Assembly (NCBI RefSeq): GCF_003382565.3
Contig: NZ_CP086253.1
Span: 4,154,001 to 4,218,000, forward strand
DNA from: Pectobacterium aquaticum
Lineage (GTDB): Bacteria > Pseudomonadota > Gammaproteobacteria > Enterobacterales > Enterobacteriaceae
Direction of reading: 5' to 3'
Length of the DNA: 64,000 nucleotides
Numbering within the stretch: position 1 is the stretch's first letter; each line of letters opens with the position of its first letter. Both the position numbers and the translations under genes were made by a program. Below, piece after piece: positions 44,009 through 52,637 of the stretch. The notes beneath the pieces are model-generated. The model did no database searches and was not told the origin of the DNA. It saw only the letters and a program-made list of their open reading frames with translations.

Positions 44009-44034
44009 GGGCTGGCATCGATGATAGCCAGCCC
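44009..44034 (-). terminator. Hairpin after udp
   Basis: GGGCTGGC / GCCAGCCC, a perfect 8-bp stem with a 10-nt loop, 22 bp past the udp stop; the T-tract is weak on the minus strand. Confidence 0.55.
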
Positions 44035-44056
44035 AAAATACCATCAATTTTTGTGC

Positions 44057-44827
44057 TTATTCAGCCGCTAACAAACTACGGGTCGCGTCCAGCAACACCT
44101 TGATGACGGTGGTTTCGGCCAGTTTCATGGTCGCCGCATCCGGGATTTCCTGCTGAGTACGGTTCACGATCACGCCCGCGATCATGCCCGCTTTCAGCCC
44201 CTGGCTGGCGCACATGGTCAGCAGCGTGGCGGATTCCATTTCATAGTTCAGCACGCCCATGCTCTGCCACTCTTCCATCGAACCGCGGAAGCGACGGACA
44301 ACGCGGCCAGAGAAGGTATCGTAGCGTTCCTGACCGGGGTAGAACGTATCAGAAGACGCCGTAATGCCCACGTGCAACGCCGCACCCGAGGCCTTGGCCG
44401 CTTCCACCAGCGCGGTGGTACAGCCGAAATCAGCCACGGCTGGGAATTCCATTGGCGCGAAGTGCAGGCTCGCCCCGTCAAGGCGAACGGCTGCCGTGGT
44501 CACTAGCACATCACCGACGTTGATGCCGGACTGAATAGCCCCCGTCGTGCCGACGCGCAGGAAAGTCCGGATGCCGAGCTGTGCCAATTCTTCTACCGCG
44601 ATTGACGTTGACGGGCCACCGATACCGGTCGAGCAAACAATTACTGCCTTGCCGTCCAACTCTGCACGCCAAGACGTAAATTCACGGTGTGATGCCAGAT
44701 GTACCGGGTTATCCATCAGACGAGCAATTTTTTCAACACGCTCAGGATCGCCGGGGACGATAGCCAGCGTCGCGCCCTGTAAATCGTTCTTGACCAGACC
44801 AAGATGGAACACATCAGATGTAGACAT
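44057..44827 (-). CDS. udp: Uridine phosphorylase
   Basis: Udp phosphorolyses uridine to uracil and ribose-1-phosphate. From the ATG at 44827 (MSTSDVFHLGLVKNDLQGAT) it is 256 residues, close to E. coli Udp (253), with GGGAGG upstream. Conserved elements are AIVPGDPERVEKIA (phosphate binding), IGGPSTSIAVEELAQLG, GTTGAIQ and YEMESATLLTM (ribose/base contact). Two CRP boxes spaced as in CytR-controlled promoters lie upstream. In E. coli udp sits next to rmuC; here they are separated by 17 kb. Confidence 0.97.
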   Translation of the reverse strand: MSTSDVFHLGLVKNDLQGATLAIVPGDPERVEKIARLMDNPVHLASHREFTSWRAELDGKAVIVCSTGIGGPSTSIAVEELAQLGIRTFLRVGTTGAIQSGINVGDVLVTTAAVRLDGASLHFAPMEFPAVADFGCTTALVEAAKASGAALHVGITASSDTFYPGQERYDTFSGRVVRRFRGSMEEWQSMGVLNYEMESATLLTMCASQGLKAGMIAGVIVNRTQQEIPDAATMKLAETTVIKVLLDATRSLLAAE

Positions 44828-44944
44828 AACTGCCTCCCAGGCAATCAATTGGGTATTCAGAGAAATCGTGCTGGACGCCCCATAAACGCAGCCTGTAGGC
44901 GTCCGTTCAATAAAAAGACTCTAGCGCATCATGACGTTTTTTTA

Positions 44945-45012
44945 AGTGACGAAAATCACCGATAAAAAAGAAACAAATATCAACATACATAAAAAATGTG
45001 ACCTAAATCACT
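44945..45012. promoter_or_regulatory. Tandem CRP sites, CytR-type arrangement, between udp and dlhH
   Basis: AGTGACGAAAATCACC (44945-44960) and TGTGACCTAAATCACT (44997-45012) are near-perfect CRP half-site pairs with centres 52 bp apart. This is the spacing of CRP-1/CRP-2 at E. coli udp and deoP2, where CytR binds between the CRP dimers. The intervening bases are A/T-rich without a clear CytR octamer. The rest of the 321-bp gap (44828-44944, 45013-45148) holds promoter sequence and dlhH leader only. Confidence 0.85.
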
Positions 45013-45148
45013 ATTTATTGGGTGGAGAATTCATTTTTGTCGATTAATTGTCTTCTAGTGTAGATTCTTTAATCATTGATAGTATTTATCATGGATATTC
45101 TGAAATCCCTCTTTCCATGAAAATCGGCCGATAACAGGAGATCGCGTA

Positions 45149-45976
45149 ATGAAGACTGATGAACAGACGACCTTCACACATCTTCCCCAAGGGCTATCCC
45201 CAGCGGTGGAACCGCAGACCTCCTCCATCATTACGACAGATTCTGTCGGTATCGTTGCCAGTGAAACCACCATTACTTCTCAGGGTGAGCAGCTACCCGC
45301 GTATATCGCCAGACCGGCAAACCACGACGGGCCGCTCCCTATCGTACTGGTAGTGCAGGAGATTTTCGGCGTTCATCAACACATTCAGGACGTTTGCCGC
45401 AGGCTGGCCAAGCAGGGCTACATGGCCATTGCGCCAGAGCTGTATTTTCGTCAGGGCGACCCCAGCCAATATGACAACATTCAGCGAATCCTGACCGAGT
45501 TGGTTTACAAGGTGCCTGATACGCAGGTGCTGTCCGATCTCGATCGCGCCGCCAACTGGGCGATTAAACAGGGTGGCGACGCCAGTAAGCTGGCGATAAC
45601 GGGTTTCTGTTGGGGCGGACGCATCACCTGGTTGTACGCTGCACACAACCCACAGCTCAAGGCGGCCGTTGCCTGGTACGGCAAATGTACGGGTGAGAAA
45701 ACGCTGAATAGCCCCAAGCATCCGGTGGATATCGCCACGGAATTAGCAGCCCCCGTGCTGGGATTGTACGGCGCGAAAGACGGGAGTATTCCGCTAGAAC
45801 AAGTGGATACCATGCGGCAGGCGCTGCGTGCAGCCAACGCAGCGGCAGAAATCATCGTCTACCCCGATGCCGGGCATGCTTTCCATGCAGATTACCGCCC
45901 CAGCTATCATGAAGAATCCGCACGCGACGGCTGGCAGCGTATGCTGGCGTGGTTCCAGAAAAACGGCGTGGCGTAA
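45149..45976 (+). CDS. dlhH: Dienelactone hydrolase family protein
   Basis: An alpha/beta hydrolase orthologous to E. coli YsgA/DlhH (271 residues; here 275). The catalytic cysteine is in ITGFCWGGRITW (nucleophile elbow G-F-C-W-G), Glu in VVQEIFGVHQH, an Asp follows the YGAKDGSIP strand, and the His is in DAGHAFHADYR. Homologs open dienelactones, but the natural substrate in enterics is unknown. It is divergent from udp, with the CRP pair in between, and a terminator follows. Confidence 0.92.
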   Translation: MKTDEQTTFTHLPQGLSPAVEPQTSSIITTDSVGIVASETTITSQGEQLPAYIARPANHDGPLPIVLVVQEIFGVHQHIQDVCRRLAKQGYMAIAPELYFRQGDPSQYDNIQRILTELVYKVPDTQVLSDLDRAANWAIKQGGDASKLAITGFCWGGRITWLYAAHNPQLKAAVAWYGKCTGEKTLNSPKHPVDIATELAAPVLGLYGAKDGSIPLEQVDTMRQALRAANAAAEIIVYPDAGHAFHADYRPSYHEESARDGWQRMLAWFQKNGVA

Positions 45977-46013
45977 CACCATCACACCATTTTCGTTCTT
46001 ATCCACGATCTAA

Positions 46014-46042
46014 AACGCCACCGAAAAACGGTGGCGTTGGCA
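46014..46042 (+). terminator. Terminator downstream of dlhH
   Basis: AACGCCACCG-AAAAA-CGGTGGCGTT (10-bp perfect stem) followed by GGCATTTTACC on the plus strand, between dlhH and the convergent chemotaxis receptor. Confidence 0.85.
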
Positions 46043-46078
46043 TTTTACCTTGTTACTGTTTTACAGAGAAAGACAGCG

Positions 46079-47734
46079 TTAGAACGTCGTCCAGTCGCCG
46101 TCATTGCCCTTGTCTTTCGCTGCCGCTGGCGCTAAAGACAGCGTACGCGTTGGTGCGGGTGCATAAGACGCGGTTTTGCCGCTGCCATATGACTGCAACT
46201 TAAACGCGCTTACCGCTTCCGCCAGAACAGAGGCCTGTGCTTGCAGAGACTGTGCCGCAGAGGCTGATTCTTCAACCAGAGCCGCATTCTGTTGGGTCGT
46301 GGTATCAATCTGTCCAATCGCCAGATTCATCTGGTTAATCCCGTCACTCTGCTCACGGCTGGCCTGCGAAATCTCGCTGATAATGCCGTGTACGTCCTTC
46401 ACGTGAGCCGTTAATCCGCCCATCGTTTCTTCAGCGGTATCAACCAGTTCCATGCCTTCACGAATTTTGCTCACGGAATCGTCGATCAAGTCCTTAATCT
46501 CCCGTGCGGCAGTCGCACTGCGCTGTGCCAGCGAACGGACTTCTCCCGCTACCACGGCAAAACCACGCCCTTGCTCACCCGCACGCGCGGCTTCAACGGC
46601 AGCGTTCAGCGCCAGAATGTTGGTCTGGAACGCAATACTGTCAATCACGCCGATGATCTCCGCCATACGCTGGGATGAATCACGAATGCCGCGCATTTTC
46701 TGCGTCACAGAAACCATAACCTCACCGCTTTGCTTCGCCGCACCGGTCGCCTTATTGGCAATGTCCGTCGCCTGTTGAGTGTTTTCCGCCGTGTTTTTAA
46801 TGGTGGATGCCAACTGCTCCATTGAGGCTGCGGTTTCTTCCAGTGAGCTGGCCTGCTCTTCGGTACGCGATGATAAATCCTGATTACCAGCGGCAATTTG
46901 CGACGCCGCCGTCGAGATCGTTTCCGCCCCGTCACGCACCTGACCGACAATCGAGCTCAGACTGGTGTTCATGCGATCCAACGATTGCAGCAGCAATCCG
47001 GCTTCATCCTTGCTGGTCACCGTGATACGTGAGGTCAGGTCGCCCTGCGCCACTCTGTCTGCGACTTGCAAAGCCTGCTCTATTGGGTGAGTTACGCTAC
47101 GCGTGATAGCCCAGGCAATCAGCCCCCCAAACACGGCACCCAGCGCCAAAATAAGCAGCAAAATCATGCGAGTATTGTTGTACACCTCGGCCATGGTCTC
47201 GACAGAGTTATTCATCGCATCGTCCTGGTAATTCACCAACTGCTTCACCGAGTCACGGTAATTACGCTGAATGACGTTCAGGGTGTTATTGAATTCCGCG
47301 ACGGCAACATCGTTATTGCCCGCCAGCGCATCACTAATAATTTTATCGCCGGACTTGATGAACTCGGCACGAAACCCGCGGACAACCTCTACCTGTTTAC
47401 GGACACGCTCCCCTGAAGCATTACTTTCCAGATTGTCGAGCAGACGACTAATTTCCTTGCGGTACGCCATAATCCGATCGACATACTCCTGACGCTGATC
47501 CTGACCGGATACCAGCATCATCTGTAAATAAGCGACAAAATGCCCATTCACGTTATCGATGAGATCATTCGCATCTACCGTTTGCGGATAAACTTCTTTG
47601 ACGATATCACTGGCACCATCCTGAAAAGAGGACAGTTTAGACAAAGAAAAAATACTCACGGTAAACAACATCAGAATCAAGATGGCAAACCCGCCTCCTA
47701 ATCGATAGCCAATTCGCCAATTCGCTAAACTCAT
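46079..47734 (-). CDS. Methyl-accepting chemotaxis protein
   Basis: A 551-residue receptor. The N-terminal helix (about residues 12-32, GGFAILILMLFTVSIFSLSKL), a periplasmic four-helix-bundle sensor (about 35-190), a second helix (ILLLILALGAVFGGLIAWAIT), HAMP (about 215-270) and the signalling domain with the highly conserved hairpin tip (QTNILALNAAVEAARAGEQGRGFAVVAGEVR) are in order. The C-terminus ends in DWTTF, a variant of the NWETF tether for CheR and CheB. The ligand is unknown. An exact FliA promoter lies about 235 bp upstream, so it belongs to the flagellar/chemotaxis regulon. Confidence 0.95.
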   Translation of the reverse strand: MSLANWRIGYRLGGGFAILILMLFTVSIFSLSKLSSFQDGASDIVKEVYPQTVDANDLIDNVNGHFVAYLQMMLVSGQDQRQEYVDRIMAYRKEISRLLDNLESNASGERVRKQVEVVRGFRAEFIKSGDKIISDALAGNNDVAVAEFNNTLNVIQRNYRDSVKQLVNYQDDAMNNSVETMAEVYNNTRMILLLILALGAVFGGLIAWAITRSVTHPIEQALQVADRVAQGDLTSRITVTSKDEAGLLLQSLDRMNTSLSSIVGQVRDGAETISTAASQIAAGNQDLSSRTEEQASSLEETAASMEQLASTIKNTAENTQQATDIANKATGAAKQSGEVMVSVTQKMRGIRDSSQRMAEIIGVIDSIAFQTNILALNAAVEAARAGEQGRGFAVVAGEVRSLAQRSATAAREIKDLIDDSVSKIREGMELVDTAEETMGGLTAHVKDVHGIISEISQASREQSDGINQMNLAIGQIDTTTQQNAALVEESASAAQSLQAQASVLAEAVSAFKLQSYGSGKTASYAPAPTRTLSLAPAAAKDKGNDGDWTTF

Positions 47735-48235
47735 GTCTCACTCCTTTTAGGTAATACATAATAATGACTACTGCGCACAGCTATCGTCTAATAACGCCGC
47801 AGAATGGGGAATTATCGTTTTTTTCGGGAAAATAAATAGGCTTCATGGGTGTGTATAAATACCCACAAATGAGTAATCGCAGGTGCACATTCAACATCAG
47901 TAAAACGTTAAAAAATACAAACAACCTCGCTCCATGGGTACATCCAGAGCCGTTTCCATACCGTCTACCTTATCGGCACAATATTCCCTAGCTTTATGAC
48001 GGTATCGATTAACCCCACCGAACAATAAATATATTGATAGCGGATAAATACTCCTCTTCAACAAATAACCTACCAATCTATGCAGAAAAATACGGGGAAT
48101 AGCGCGGCAATTTTATTAAAGAAAAGACAATATAGTTAATTTCAGAGAAGGAAGAAAATTTGCAGGAGGAAATAATAAACAATCGGAAAGTTGGGGAAAT
48201 AATGCGTATTTTTATCTACTCGTTAGCTATAAAAG
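47735..48235. other. Long intergenic region between the receptor and metE
   Basis: A 500-bp AT-rich interval. Apart from the FliA promoter and the receptor's ribosome-binding site (AAAGGAG near 47740-47750) I see no gene. GCAGGAGGAAAT near 48160 resembles a ribosome-binding site but has no start codon or ORF after it. Confidence 0.5.
47970..47996 (-). promoter_or_regulatory. Sigma-28 (FliA) promoter of the chemotaxis receptor
   Basis: On the minus strand TAAA (47993-47996), a 15-bp spacer and GCCGATAA (47970-47977). The -10 is an exact match to the flagellar sigma factor consensus and the -35 has the TAAA core at the correct distance. It implies a 5' leader of roughly 225 nt before the receptor ATG at 47734. 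Confidence 0.85.
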
Positions 48236-48261
48236 ATCAGGGAGGGCATCGCCTCCCTGAT
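48236..48261 (-). terminator. metE terminator
   Basis: ATCAGGGAGG / CCTCCCTGAT, a perfect 10-bp stem with a 6-nt loop, 19 bp past the metE stop; on the minus strand it is followed by CTTTTATAG. Confidence 0.8.
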
Positions 48262-48279
48262 TGCATTAACGATTAACTA

Positions 48280-50544
48280 TTACTGGGTTTCACGCAGACG
48301 TTGTGCTGCCTGAACCATATTCGCCAGAGCCTGACGCGTTTCCGGCCAGCCACGGGTTTTCAGACCGCAGTCCGGGTTCACCCACAGGCGTTCAGCGGGG
48401 ATACGCTGCGCCGCTTTCTTCAGCAGGTCTTCCATCCATTCCACGCTCGGTACGTTCGGGGAGTGGATATCATAGACGCCCGGACCGATTTCATTCGGGT
48501 ACTCGAACTCTTCAAACGACTCCAGCAATTCCATATCGGAACGCGAGGTTTCAATCGTGATCACGTCTGCATCCAGCGCGGCGATAGAATCCATGATGTC
48601 GTTGAACTCGCAATAACACATGTGGGTATGGATTTGCGTCTCATCTTTCGCCACCGCGGCGTTCAGACGGAAGGCATCCACTGCCCAGGCCAGATAAGCA
48701 TCCCAGTCAGAGCGGTGCAGCGGCAGACCTTCACGCAGCGCCGGTTCGTCAATCTGGATGATACCAATGCCCGCAGCTTCCAAATCTGCCACTTCATCAC
48801 GCAGCGCCAGCGCAATCTGCTTGGCGATGGTTTCACGCGTAACGTCTTCACGTGGGAAAGACCAGCACAGGATCGTCACCGGACCCGTCAGCATACCTTT
48901 CATCGGCTTGTCGGTCAGAGACTGTGCGTATTTCGCCCACTCAACGGTGATCGCTTCTGGACGGCTCACATCACCAATAATAACAGGCGGTTTCACACAG
49001 CGAGAACCGTAGCTCTGCACCCAGCCGTTCTGGGTAAAGATAAACCCATCCAGATGCTCACCGAAGTATTCCACCATGTCGTTACGCTCGGCTTCACCGT
49101 GTACCAGTACGTCCAGCCCCAGGCGCTCTTGCTCAGCCACGGCCTGCTTGATGTGCTCGGAAATACCAGTGCGATAGTTATTGCCATCCAAACGACCCTG
49201 TTTGAAATCTAAGCGCAGGCCACGAATTTCGGTAGTTTGCGGGAAAGAACCAATCGTCGTCGTCGGCCATGCTGGCAGATTAAAGCGCTCACGTTGGGCA
49301 TCCGCACGAACCGAATAGACATTCTGACGCTGGCTGTCCTGTGCGGTGATAGCAGCAAGACGCTGTGTAACGGCCGCGTTATTCACACGCGTTGAGGTAC
49401 GGCGAGCACGAATCGGTGCGCTATAGGCTTCCAGTGCCTGACCGTTGCCGCTGTTCAGTGCCTGAGACAGCAGCGACAGCTCCGCACATTTCTGAATCGC
49501 AAAGGCAAACCAGCTCTTCACTTCATCATCCAGACGGACTTCCACGCTCAGATCGATAGGGCTATGCAGCAGTGAACATGAGCTGCCCAGCCACAGATCG
49601 CGCGTTCCCACCAGCGGTTGCAGACGCTCGAACCAGTTGCTCAGATCAGCGCGCCAGACGTTACGGCCGTTAATCACCCCCAGAGACAGAACCCAGTTAG
49701 CAGGCAGCTGGGCGCTCAGCGTAGCGGCATCATCCTTACCGTGAACCAGATCGATATGCAGACCCTGAACCGGCAGCGTTTTGATCGTTTCCAGATTCTG
49801 GCTAACGCTATCGAAATAGGTCGTCAGCAGCAGTTTCACCTGACCTTGCAGTGCGTCATAAGCCGGTTTAAACGCGGCCAGCCATTCTTGCGGCAGTTCC
49901 AGCGCCAGTGCAGGTTCATCAATCTGCACCCACTCAATGCCGCGCTTCGCCAACTCAGCCAACACCTGTTGGTAAACGGGCAGAATGTCCTGCAACAGCG
50001 ACAGACGGTCAAACTGCTCACCCTTCACTTTGCCCAACCACAGGTAGGTAACCGGACCTAACAGCACAGGCTTCACGTTATGGCCCAGCGCCAGCGCTTC
50101 ATCGACTTCATCCAGCAGCTGTGTCCAGGTCAGCTTGAACTGTTGCCCTTTGGTGAATTCCGGCACCATGTAGTGATAGTTAGTGTTAAACCACTTGGTC
50201 ATTTCTGCCGCAGCAGCAGGTTGACCGGTTGGCGCGCGTCCGCGGCCAATACGGAACAGCGTATCCAGATCGACCGAGCCATCTTCATTCTGATGGCGCG
50301 CAGGCACGTTACCCAACAGCAGACTTGTGGTCAGCACATGGTCATACCAGGCGAAATCACCCACTGGCAGCAGATCAACGCCAGCATCCTTCTGTTGTTG
50401 CCAATGACGCGCACGCAGCTCACGTCCAACGGTCAGCAACGCTTCCTGTGTCGCGTTACCTGCCCAGTAGTTTTCCTGCGCTTTTTTCAGTTCACGGCGT
50501 AGTCCAACGCGCGGAAAACCCAGTGTGTGATTCACAATCGCCAT
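48280..50544 (-). CDS. metE: Cobalamin-independent methionine synthase
   Basis: MetE methylates homocysteine with 5-methyltetrahydropteroyltriglutamate. The 754-residue length (E. coli 753) with duplicated TIM barrels is normal. The zinc ligands are His and Cys in HTHMCYCEFNDIM and the C-terminal Cys of WVNPDCGLKTRGW; conserved LVHGEAERNDMVEYFGE and LTGPVTILCWSFPREDV regions bind folate and homocysteine. GAGGAATTAACG precedes the ATG. It diverges from metR; a MetJ operator and the MetR region lie between. Confidence 0.98.
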   Translation of the reverse strand: MAIVNHTLGFPRVGLRRELKKAQENYWAGNATQEALLTVGRELRARHWQQQKDAGVDLLPVGDFAWYDHVLTTSLLLGNVPARHQNEDGSVDLDTLFRIGRGRAPTGQPAAAAEMTKWFNTNYHYMVPEFTKGQQFKLTWTQLLDEVDEALALGHNVKPVLLGPVTYLWLGKVKGEQFDRLSLLQDILPVYQQVLAELAKRGIEWVQIDEPALALELPQEWLAAFKPAYDALQGQVKLLLTTYFDSVSQNLETIKTLPVQGLHIDLVHGKDDAATLSAQLPANWVLSLGVINGRNVWRADLSNWFERLQPLVGTRDLWLGSSCSLLHSPIDLSVEVRLDDEVKSWFAFAIQKCAELSLLSQALNSGNGQALEAYSAPIRARRTSTRVNNAAVTQRLAAITAQDSQRQNVYSVRADAQRERFNLPAWPTTTIGSFPQTTEIRGLRLDFKQGRLDGNNYRTGISEHIKQAVAEQERLGLDVLVHGEAERNDMVEYFGEHLDGFIFTQNGWVQSYGSRCVKPPVIIGDVSRPEAITVEWAKYAQSLTDKPMKGMLTGPVTILCWSFPREDVTRETIAKQIALALRDEVADLEAAGIGIIQIDEPALREGLPLHRSDWDAYLAWAVDAFRLNAAVAKDETQIHTHMCYCEFNDIMDSIAALDADVITIETSRSDMELLESFEEFEYPNEIGPGVYDIHSPNVPSVEWMEDLLKKAAQRIPAERLWVNPDCGLKTRGWPETRQALANMVQAAQRLRETQ

Positions 50545-50560
50545 CGTTAATTCCTCATTT

Positions 50561-50584
50561 AGCCGTCCAGATGTTTACACATCC
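50561..50584. promoter_or_regulatory. MetJ operator upstream of metE/metR
   Basis: Three contiguous 8-mers AGCCGTCC, AGATGTTT and ACACATCC match the met box AGACGTCT at 6, 6 and 5 of 8 positions. Tandem boxes of this quality are typical of MetJ operators, and the position between metE and metR fits methionine repression of both. Confidence 0.75.
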
Positions 50585-50648
50585 ATAATCCGCAGGTACT
50601 GTAGTAATCACAAGCGCAATTTATTCACTGTCACTGTGAAGGACTCTC

Positions 50649-51584
50649 ATGATCGAATTTAAACACCTGCGAACGCTGCAAGCACTGCGCAATACCGGAT
50701 CGTTAGCCGCCGCTGCCGCTGCACTTCACCAAACTCAATCGGCGTTATCCCACCAGTTCAGCGATCTGGAACAGCGCCTTGGGTTCAGGTTATTCGTGCG
50801 TAAAAGCCAGCCGCTGCGCTTTACGCCTCAGGGAGAAATTCTGTTGCAGTTGGCAGAGCAGGTGTTACCGCAAATCCAGCAGGCGTTACAGTCGTGCCAT
50901 GAACCGCACCAAACCACGCTGCGTCTGGCCATTGAGTGCCATAGCTGTATTCAATGGCTGACGCCTGCGCTAGACGAATTCCATCAGCACTGGCCGCAGG
51001 TGGTGATGGACTTTAAATCAGGCGTGACGTTCGACCCTCAGCCAGCACTTCAACAAGGCGAATTGGATCTGGTCATGACGTCCGACATCATGCCGCGCAG
51101 CGGTCTGCACTACTCGCCTTTGTTTGATTTTGAAGTCAGATTGGTGCTGGCTCCCGACCATCCGCTGGCAGGAAAAGAGAAAATCGAACCGGAGGATTTC
51201 ACCGCCGAGACTCTGATGATCTACCCAGTACAGCGGCAGCGGCTGGACGTCTGGCGTCACTTTTTACAACCCGCAGGCGTCAGCCCTACGCTGAAAAGCG
51301 TGGACAATACGCTGCTGCTGATTCAGATGGTCGCCGCCCGCATGGGCATCGCTGCGCTACCGCACTGGGTGGTGGAAAGCTTCGAGCGTCAGGGACTGAT
51401 TGTGACTAAATCGCTGGGTGACAGTCTGTGGAGCCGGTTGTACGCCGCCGTCCGTGATGGAGAGCAGCGCCAATCGGTGATTGATGCGTTTATTCGTTCG
51501 GCGCGTCAGCACGCTTGTGAGCACTTACCGTTTGTGAAGGACGCTTCACGACCCAACGCTGGTGTACCCACAGTGAGGACGTAA
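50649..51584 (+). CDS. metR: LysR-type regulator MetR
   Basis: MetR activates metE and metH, with homocysteine as co-effector for metE. The 311-residue protein has the N-terminal helix-turn-helix (MIEFKHLRTLQALRNTGSLAAAAAALHQTQSALSHQFSDLE, residues 1-40) and an effector domain very close to E. coli MetR (IECHSCIQWLTPALDEFH, DLVMTSDIMPRSGLHYSPLFD). E. coli is 317 residues; only the tail differs. Its last 95 bp overlap, in antisense, the 3' end of yigM. Confidence 0.96.
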   Translation: MIEFKHLRTLQALRNTGSLAAAAAALHQTQSALSHQFSDLEQRLGFRLFVRKSQPLRFTPQGEILLQLAEQVLPQIQQALQSCHEPHQTTLRLAIECHSCIQWLTPALDEFHQHWPQVVMDFKSGVTFDPQPALQQGELDLVMTSDIMPRSGLHYSPLFDFEVRLVLAPDHPLAGKEKIEPEDFTAETLMIYPVQRQRLDVWRHFLQPAGVSPTLKSVDNTLLLIQMVAARMGIAALPHWVVESFERQGLIVTKSLGDSLWSRLYAAVRDGEQRQSVIDAFIRSARQHACEHLPFVKDASRPNAGVPTVRT

Positions 51585-52389
51585 TAATTATCGTCCCCAC
51601 GATAAAGCTCAGCCAGTCTGGCGTTTTATGCCAGATAGCGAAGTTGACCAGTAGACCAGCCGGCACGTGAAAGTTATTCATTATGCTAAGCGTTCCGGCA
51701 TCCACCTGAGTTGCGCCGTAGTTCCACATAAAATAACCCAGGCCAGAAGCGCCAATCCCCAACCAGACCAACACGCCCCACTGCAAGGTTGTAGTGGGTA
51801 ATTTATCCAGATTGCCGAAAAGCAGCCATGCAGCTATCGTCACAATCGCCGCCCCCAGATAAAACCAGGAAAACGCGCAGTGCTGCGGCACGGGATAGAG
51901 CTCCATCAAACGCTTATAACCCACCTGACCGGCGGCAAAACACACGTTCGCCGCCTGCACCAGCAGGAATCCCCACCAGAAATGTGCACTCACGCCGTGA
52001 TAGTGGATCACCGCCGCCCCGAATACCGCCAGCAGAGCGCTCATCACGTAACCCCAGCGCAGGCGCTGTCGGGCAAGCAGATCGTAAATCAGCGTCACGT
52101 ACAGCGGCGTCATCACCGTAAAGAGTAAAAACTCAGGTACGGTCAGGTACAGGTAAGCCTGGAACACGAACAGGTACATGATACCCAGTTGGCAAGCACC
52201 CACTAACAGATACAAGAAAATAACGCGTGGCGCATAGCCGCGCAGGCGTAAGAACGGCAAAAACACCACGGCTGCGGCCGTCAAACGGAACATGGCAGAA
52301 AACCAGCTATCAACCTGACCCGCCAGATATTCGCCAATCAGGCTGAATGAAAATGCCCACAAAATAGTGGTGATAGTAAGTAATGGCAC
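51490..52389 (-). CDS. yigM: EamA-family transporter YigM (biotin transporter BioP)
   Basis: A 299-residue inner-membrane protein with ten predicted helices in two EamA repeats (for example ILWAFSFSLIGEYLAG near residue 10 and WLGIGASGLGYFMWNYGA near 220). It is adjacent to metR as in E. coli, where YigM takes up biotin. The start is GTG at 52389 (MPLLTITT). No in-frame ATG was found upstream. The 3' ends of yigM and metR overlap tail-to-tail by 95 bp. Confidence 0.88.
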   Translation of the reverse strand: MPLLTITTILWAFSFSLIGEYLAGQVDSWFSAMFRLTAAAVVFLPFLRLRGYAPRVIFLYLLVGACQLGIMYLFVFQAYLYLTVPEFLLFTVMTPLYVTLIYDLLARQRLRWGYVMSALLAVFGAAVIHYHGVSAHFWWGFLLVQAANVCFAAGQVGYKRLMELYPVPQHCAFSWFYLGAAIVTIAAWLLFGNLDKLPTTTLQWGVLVWLGIGASGLGYFMWNYGATQVDAGTLSIMNNFHVPAGLLVNFAIWHKTPDWLSFIVGTIIITSSLWVHQRWVVKRPSQTVSAHKRADAPNE

Positions 52390-52590
52390 AACAACATCCG
52401 CTTAGGAAAAAAGTATCGCCATTGTAACGGAGATGACTGAATGAATTTCAGTCAATATGGTTTACATCAGATTAAATAGCAAACAAACAGAAAATACGCT
52501 TAACAACGGAGAAAGGCGGCGTTAAATAATCTTTATCAGGTAGCATCCACGTCATTAAATATATTCTATCAGTGCGGCTCTTTTAGAAAA

Positions 52591-52622
52591 AATAATGCCT
52601 CTTTTTGTAAAATAAAAGAGGC
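52591..52622 (-). terminator. pagP terminator
   Basis: On the minus strand GCCTCTTTT-ATTTTACA-AAAAGAGGC (9-bp stem) is followed by ATTATTTTTTC, 16 bp past the pagP stop. Confidence 0.85.
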
Positions 52623-52637
52623 TCTGTGACCGTGGAA

